A stretch of DNA of 64,000 nt from Ceratothoa steindachneri (taxonomy: Eukaryota; Arthropoda; Malacostraca; Isopoda; Cymothoidae), in NCBI GenBank assembly GCA_963969495.1, contig OZ018321.1:121485129-121549128 (forward strand), given 5' to 3'. Shown piece by piece: positions 58,485 to 64,000 of this stretch. The number at the start of each line of letters is the position of its first letter. The stretch's first letter is position 1. The notes below the pieces were generated by a model. It saw nothing but the letters and a program-made list of their open reading frames with translations, did no database searches and was not told where the DNA came from. Made by a program: the position numbers and the translations under genes.

Positions 58485-60401
58485 AAAGCAATAGACACCT
58501 GGGCGACCATTTTGGACTGCGCTAAATGAGGTGCGAAATTATGAGATGCCGTGAGACGCCACGATAACCTGAAATGCCGCCATCACAAAAAACCTGCGAC
58601 AAGTGTAAGAGTCTAGAAGGTCCTATCTGAAGTCGGAAAAAGTTCGCCTCGCCGGCTTAAGAACATTCGCCTTCTCGCTAAAAGGCCGAGTCTATTCTCG
58701 TCTGCCGATGTGTCTGACCCTAGAACCCTACCCTTCGGAAAGAGGCAGGAAAAAAACAATTGAGCCCTATAAACCCTCCGGTGCAGAGTTGGAAGGCAGT
58801 ATCTGCCGAGTATTCGCTGTCCCATCTGTACCATCTGTATCCGCCGTCTTCCATGCCCCGTCAGTATCATCTATCCGCCACGGTCTGTACCCGCTATTCG
58901 CGTCCCGTTCGAATCTGCACAATTCTCGTAGAATCCCTTAATCCGGTATTCTCGTTAATTCATGTGCGTCTACCTCGACTGGTCCCCCACTCCTCGAACA
59001 CAGTGCGCTCAATCTCGATTTGTGTTATTCGAAAGCAAGTTTTAAGTTCCCGCCCGTAATAGCCATTATCCAGAGACGATTGTTTGAACTTTGCAACAAG
59101 GCAAGGATTACTCCCTCTAACCAAATCTCTCCCCCACTGTAAGCCTTATCATTGGCTTAGTTTACGCTCAAGGTTGTTCGAGCTTCCCTCCGTCAATATT
59201 GTCCGTTTGCTTGTACGGTGACCGTCCTCACCACGTCTCCCCACTTTTTAGCTGTGGAGACTCACGTATAACTAGTATGTGTATAGATCATTTTAAAACT
59301 CCTTTTAACCTTGTAAATCAATATTTATTTGCATATTAGTAAAGTTATTTTATACCCGTTTTTTTGTTATCCCGAAACTCCAAGATAGTCAACTATTGGC
59401 CAACCTACTTTCAGTTAATTTGCACTCCTCTTATATTGTAAACTTCCCACGCACTCGTAAAGCAGAAAGGGTGAACTTGACGCTATTTTAAGACATCTAT
59501 CCTTAACGGGTGAAAAGTGTGTAGGGTTAACCTACCACACTAAATTAATCTGGTGTAAGGTATGCGGGATGAACCTACAACAATCAGAGTAGAGAAAGAA
59601 GAAGTGGCAGCTTTCGAGCATCAGCGAACTAGAAACATTGAGTTGCGTGAGCAAAGTAGACTGCACGACATCAGAACCCCGGTCCTCCGCCCCAGAACTT
59701 CAGATGTCTGGATTTAGATCGAGCATGCGGCTCTCGCATCGAGTTATTAAGTCACGGACGTGTTCACCGAAGATAGATAACTTTCAATACTCTTTAGAGT
59801 AAAAGCCATGAGTATCTATATATGGTATCGTTTTTTATCTCAATTGGTATATATTTATATAGGTAGGTAGGTTTTTGTAGCACCAGGCAAGTAGAAATTT
59901 ACCATCTTTGTTTCAAACCGTTCTTATCCACAAAGCAACGAGCATTAGTACAGATCAATGTTACAGACCTGAAACATTTATCTGGTGTGCTCATTAATTG
60001 TATCAGTTATTTTCTTTAATTGCTAAATTTAATTCTTGCTTTGTTTAGCAAATTAATTGAGTCATGCAGAAAACGAAAACCATTGGAAGTAATATTAGTG
60101 TAAAACTTGATGTTGAAAATAAAGTCAAAGAAAGACAACTACAGCTAGGATAGGCGAATACTACGCTCCTCACCCCGGCCAGGCAAGTGACTGTATTCAT
60201 TAGACCAATGAAACGTGCCTTAAGATGAAGAACAGTTTCTTTGGGAGATGGGGGGGCTGTTAGATTTGTAAAAGGTTGCAGTTTTGCCGATCGTGGATGA
60301 ACAATGTCTTCGAGGCGTGCCGTTTAAAGTGTCAGATAGGCTTACCATTACTTACCATTGTCGTTGTCCAAAAATCACACTGTATGTGAAAGAGAGCGAG
60401 A
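58485..60401. other. Unassigned DNA, partly C/T-rich
   Basis: 58600-59270 is pyrimidine-rich and less AT-rich than the surroundings, with no confirmed protein. Open frames there overlap on both strands and lack motifs. A (TAGG)3 run is at 59860-59872. It could include an unrecognised element. Confidence 0.4.
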
Positions 60402-60617
60402 ATGTCAGTTAAAATGGAGTTGCCACGTTTTATAATTACTGCCTGTCTTATGTTGAGTTGTGGCACTACAAATTTAGTACCTCGAGTACTTTGTGTAGAT
60501 AGAACGTGTTTTTTTTCAAGTGATATAGAGGCAACCGTGAAAAATAATAATGAAATGATTGAAAGTGCTGTAATCAATGCTGATGGTCTGTTTTATAAAG
60601 TTTTACACCACTTCTAA
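60402..60617 (+). CDS. Small ORF with signal-peptide-like start, unknown
   Basis: 71 codons (or 67 from the second ATG at 60414, MELPRFIITACLMLSCG). The start is hydrophobic and followed by LVPRVLCVDRTCFF, with a Cys pair soon after a plausible cleavage region, then a polar segment ending YKVLHHF. It might be a secreted peptide or the first exon of a secreted protein; no good donor was seen before the stop and no family is recognised. Confidence 0.25.
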   Translation: MSVKMELPRFIITACLMLSCGTTNLVPRVLCVDRTCFFSSDIEATVKNNNEMIESAVINADGLFYKVLHHF

Positions 60618-61729
60618 GTATTTCTGGAAATAATATTAGAAAGATTATGTAGTATATACTCACTAGACACTTCTGTGTCATTGAATATTTTCAATAATGG
60701 ATAAAGAGGATTCTGCCTCATGATTGAAGTAATAGCAAAAGGAATGTTGCAATGTAAACTCAAAATTCACCTAAGGTGCTGTGAATTCTCGAAAAAGTAA
60801 AAATCAATAAAAAATTCTTGAAAAAGTTAATTCAAGTGAAATACATGAATGATCAAAGTATAAAAAATAATTCAATTTTAATATGTCTGAGCTTGCTAAA
60901 TTTGAATAAATGCTTGAGATATGAGTTATCAGTAATTGGAGGATTTTCAGGGTCAGCACCAAACATTAAGACATTTTATTATTATACAACGACCAAAATT
61001 TCTAATAAAAATTGTCAATGTTCCAGTTTGTTTTGTCTATGTTTGGGAAGGAAGTTTGTGTTTAAGCAGTGTTTCATAGGTATGTGGCAGTGTTGCTTTG
61101 GTGTGGCTTTTGTTGTTAGTAATTACTGCCTCAGCGTGGGGGCAGGGCATGAGTCTGATGTATTTCCTTTAGGGTTTAGAGGTTCCCGATGAGTTCGCTT
61201 TGTGGTCTATTTTTTTTTATTTGTTGCAATTTTCCGTTGCTTCAGTATTAGATTAGTGATGCGAGTATTGAAATTGTGGATTTGGGGTAATTATTGTTGT
61301 GTAAGGTGTTCCCTTTTGTTTTGATTATAGCTTTCTTTTATGCAATCTGAGATTCCTTTTGTGAAGATTTGGATGGTAAGTGAGCCTTTAATTCTGAAGG
61401 AATGGTTAATTTAATTGTATGGTGAATAGTAAAGGAATTTTTACACAAGTGCCTGTCTATTTTTAAAGCATTCATTTTCTATGAAAAGAATTACACCTCT
61501 TCCAAAAGAAAGTCTCAGAGGAGGCCTGGGCCACAATGATAGTGGTTACATCTGGAGGTTTGCAGTCCATCTTAGCCTCAATGTGCGTAGGGTGGCTTTG
61601 ATCTCCGGGTTTATAACCCCCAAATACTTTAGATTACTGTACTTCACCACAACACCTAAAGTTATCGATTTATTAAACACACCTTCTTTCGAAGATTCTC
61701 TCCACGAAGACCTACCACAGTCCCTCAAC
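60618..61729. other. Unassigned DNA
   Basis: Open + frames at 60818-61189 and 61481-61735 have no known motif. No gene is supported. Confidence 0.45.
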
Positions 61730-62250
61730 CTTCTCTGAGCACTCAACAAATACCTATTGAGTATTCACACAATCTCCATTGAACCCTCATTAAACTATTC
61801 CCTCTAACACTCATTCAACCTTTTCTGCGCACTTATTTAGTTTTTCCTGCGCACCCTTTAATATCTCAGTGAATACACAATGAGTACTCACATAATCATC
61901 ATTGTGCCCTCATTGAATTATTAATACCTTCCAACACGCATTTAAACTTCTCTGATTACTTGTTCAGTTTTCCCTGGGCACCCATACATAATCCATATTG
62001 AGCAGTTATTGAACTATTCCTTCCAACACTCATTCAAACTTCTCTGCGCATTTTTTCGGTTCTTCCTGCACACCCATTAAACATTGAACAGTCAGATAAT
62101 CCCTATTCAACACTCATTCAACCTTCTCTTAGCACTTATTGACTTCCTGCGCAACCATTGATCTCCCCTTGAACACCCATTATTGCATCACTCATTACAC
62201 CTTGAGCCTTTCATCAAAACCAATTGAACCCTCCCTTATCACCCATTGTC
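61730..62250. repeat. Degenerate tandem repeat, unit about 90-130 bp
   Basis: About five copies start with a form of CACTCATTCAACCTTCTCTG (61736, 61809, 61937, 62029, 62119) followed by GCGCAC-TTATT, TTCCTGCGCACCCATT and CATTGAA--CTCATTGAA. Unit length varies and CATTGAAC-like submotifs repeat within units, so the array is old. Confidence 0.75.
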
Positions 62251-63051
62251 ACCCGCCTCAAAATCACCCTGAGACATCATGAACCTGTTAGACTGTAAAA
62301 TTTAAAATAAAAATCCTGGCTCTGATGCAAGATGGATCATCTCCAGACGCTACATATACTGTAATTTTTAAAGTAATATTAATATACATTGTGCTACTGT
62401 ATTGTTTACAGTAACATACCCTATCGGAAAAGGGCCGTAACAGTGACGTTGTTGAACTATTCATATAGTAGATTTCTGTAATTTCTACAGTAAAAAGATA
62501 AAAAAATATAGCAGCATGCATTGTTGGTGGAACTATAAAATAGGTTTCTGCCCACGCATCTTCCATTAAATTAATATAAAATTTAAATTAAACATTTTAG
62601 TGTTTAGTTTGATATACTCGTATTTAAGAGCATGAATTTGCTGTTTTTAATTTTTTATTATTTCAAAAGAATATCAGGAAAATCAATTGTTCCATTTCTG
62701 TGAGAACGTTTTGCGAATGGACTCGGTAAAATATTAAGGTAAGTGGTAATATTCTAAAAGTAAAAAGTGTAAATTAGCACAAGGGGGGGTTGTGAGGGCA
62801 TATATGACTAAGGAGAAACCTTACTCTCATCAACCGACTTCATTTCCTAATTTTGTTAGGTAATTGAGCAACTCTTCAATTCTGGACGAGGTTCGCAGTT
62901 CGAATAAGGAATTTCACATAAAAATCAGAATGACAATTGTTGACCAGCTCGATGTCAGCAGAGGTCGGTTATGATTGGGAGGGAAGGTGTATAAAGAATG
63001 ATAGTACCTTGTTTTTAAACTAACCAGCTAGCAAAAAAACATTCAAGACCC
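62251..63051. other. Unassigned DNA
   Basis: The minus frame 62288-62566 (92 codons) is unrecognised. Motifs such as TACTGTAA and TTACAGTA appear in both orientations between 62340 and 62500 and could reflect a small inverted-repeat element, without clear ends. Confidence 0.4.
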
Positions 63052-63417
63052 ATGACAAGGCCGCCCATTTCGCACCTGGAGAGCGTGGATATAAAAACAC
63101 CGAGAGGTCCCGAGATGGAAGAGTTATGTGTTGCGTGTGCCAAAGGAACGATTGGCTATGATGAGGGTGACAACGTAGTTGGAGCTACGTGCTTGCTTGT
63201 CTCAGTAGCGGAGCACGGCCTGCTGGAAGCAGCTCCCTACGAGCGCCGATTCTTTTGTCCTTTCTCTCCAGGAAACGAGCCACTATCCAGGTGTGCAATT
63301 CCAATGCCCCACGCTCTTTTCACGAGAGGGCTGTCGCCTGTGGGGAAAAACACCTGGCGGAATAAAATCATGATTTCGCGCTCAAAATGTCAATTCTGGC
63401 GGGAGAAATTAGGTTAA
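63052..63417 (+). CDS. ORF of 121 codons in a GC-richer island, unknown
   Basis: MTRPPISHLESVDIKTPRGP and onwards, with seven cysteines. Base composition is clearly less AT-rich than either flank, which suggests either old coding sequence or a distinct inserted or regulatory segment. No domain recognised, no splice evidence. Confidence 0.25.
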   Translation: MTRPPISHLESVDIKTPRGPEMEELCVACAKGTIGYDEGDNVVGATCLLVSVAEHGLLEAAPYERRFFCPFSPGNEPLSRCAIPMPHALFTRGLSPVGKNTWRNKIMISRSKCQFWREKLG

Positions 63418-64000
63418 AGAAATCTCAGCATTGAACGTTAAGGAGGAAGAATAAACATTATTTTAAAAATTTTAAAGATATGTCGCCAAGATAAACAGGC
63501 AAAATTCTAACGAACTTAGGAAGCATTTTTCATCACTAAAAATAAATAAATTGAGGACCTGCTCGTGCTATTTAGAGTTTGAAAGATTAGATAATGCAAA
63601 TTAAAACATTGAAAGTTTAATGAACCTTTCATAGATTAATTATATCTGAATTTTTAGTAATGAATTTTAAAGTTCTTTTTAAAAACAAATAATTGTTATT
63701 TGCAAAATATAATTTTATAGTTGATATTTTATTTTTTGCTCCACATAATTCAATCGTATATGATTTTTCATAAAAATGGTAACAAAATTAACTCTATTAT
63801 AATCATCTTTTTTAAACATTTTATGAATAACCAGTTGAGAAACCCTAAAAAGTATACTTAATACTTAAATAATAAATGTATTCAATTACACTGGTCTGCG
63901 TCAAAAATGTACCTTAGGTTTTCTATAGTGTTTCTTAATAAAATTGACCTCCTAAATCCGAATCTGTTATCCGTTTTTCTCTATCACCTCCAGTTTTTGC
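63418..64000. other. AT-rich DNA to the window end
   Basis: Nothing recognised. Confidence 0.5.

Overview
The window looks like repeat-rich, AT-rich animal DNA, most likely from an arthropod. No feature shows bacterial organisation: there are no operons, no Shine-Dalgarno-led ORFs and no CRISPR array. The arthropod guess rests on the mix of transposons: mariner-type elements, a ZBED5-like hAT, a THAP/P-like element, piggyBac, PIF/Harbinger, Penelope-like elements, and jockey-like and EN-RT LINEs. Nearly every recognisable protein is a broken transposon protein. I see no complete host gene, only candidate exons.

Layout. 1-3.5 kb: degenerate jockey-like LINE. 3.5-5.8 kb: unassigned DNA with two (TA)n tracts. 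5.8-8.9 kb: a minus-strand ZBED5/hAT transposase pseudogene, split by a 1383-bp mariner with TA target duplications. 7.8-31.7 kb: three almost identical tandem copies of a unit of about 7.97 kb. Each copy starts inside the 3' end of that mariner, and each internal junction carries a short filler copied from the neighbouring hAT gene. 32.3-33.1 kb: broken DDE transposase. 33.3-36.1 kb: large 26-bp minisatellite with a nascent 50-bp higher-order repeat and one foreign insert. 36.4-37.0 kb: tRNA-derived SINE copies. 37.3-43.3 kb: Tc1-like fragment, second copy of a dispersed repeat that also lies in the tandem unit, mariner-like element with long TIRs, Penelope GIY-YIG end with a hammerhead-like motif, another mariner-like transposase, and a 405-bp MITE with 5-bp target duplications. 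43.4-47.8 kb: THAP/P-like transposase pseudogene with a 1.5-kb GT-AG intron-like gap holding an 81-bp tandem repeat. 48.7-50.1 kb: deleted PIF/Harbinger element. 51.1-52.2 kb: Penelope RT fragment and a second hammerhead-like motif. 53.4-54.8 kb: piggyBac relic. 55.8-58.5 kb: transposase HTH scrap, then a LINE ending in (GA)n. 58.5-64 kb: mostly unassigned, with a degenerate minisatellite at 61.7-62.25 kb and two ORFs of unknown status.

History read from the nesting. A hAT element decayed and a mariner jumped into it. A replication-type rearrangement then joined a point inside the mariner to a point about 7.95 kb downstream, with a templated filler, and the unit was amplified to three copies. 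The copies differ by only a handful of changes that I could find by eye, so the amplification is young or the copies are being homogenised. If the candidate exons near the end of the unit (14.9-15.4 kb and copies) are real, part of a host gene was triplicated. The most noteworthy items are this array and its junction, the minisatellite with its higher-order unit, the Penelope/hammerhead remains, and the P-like element with its repeat-bearing intron.
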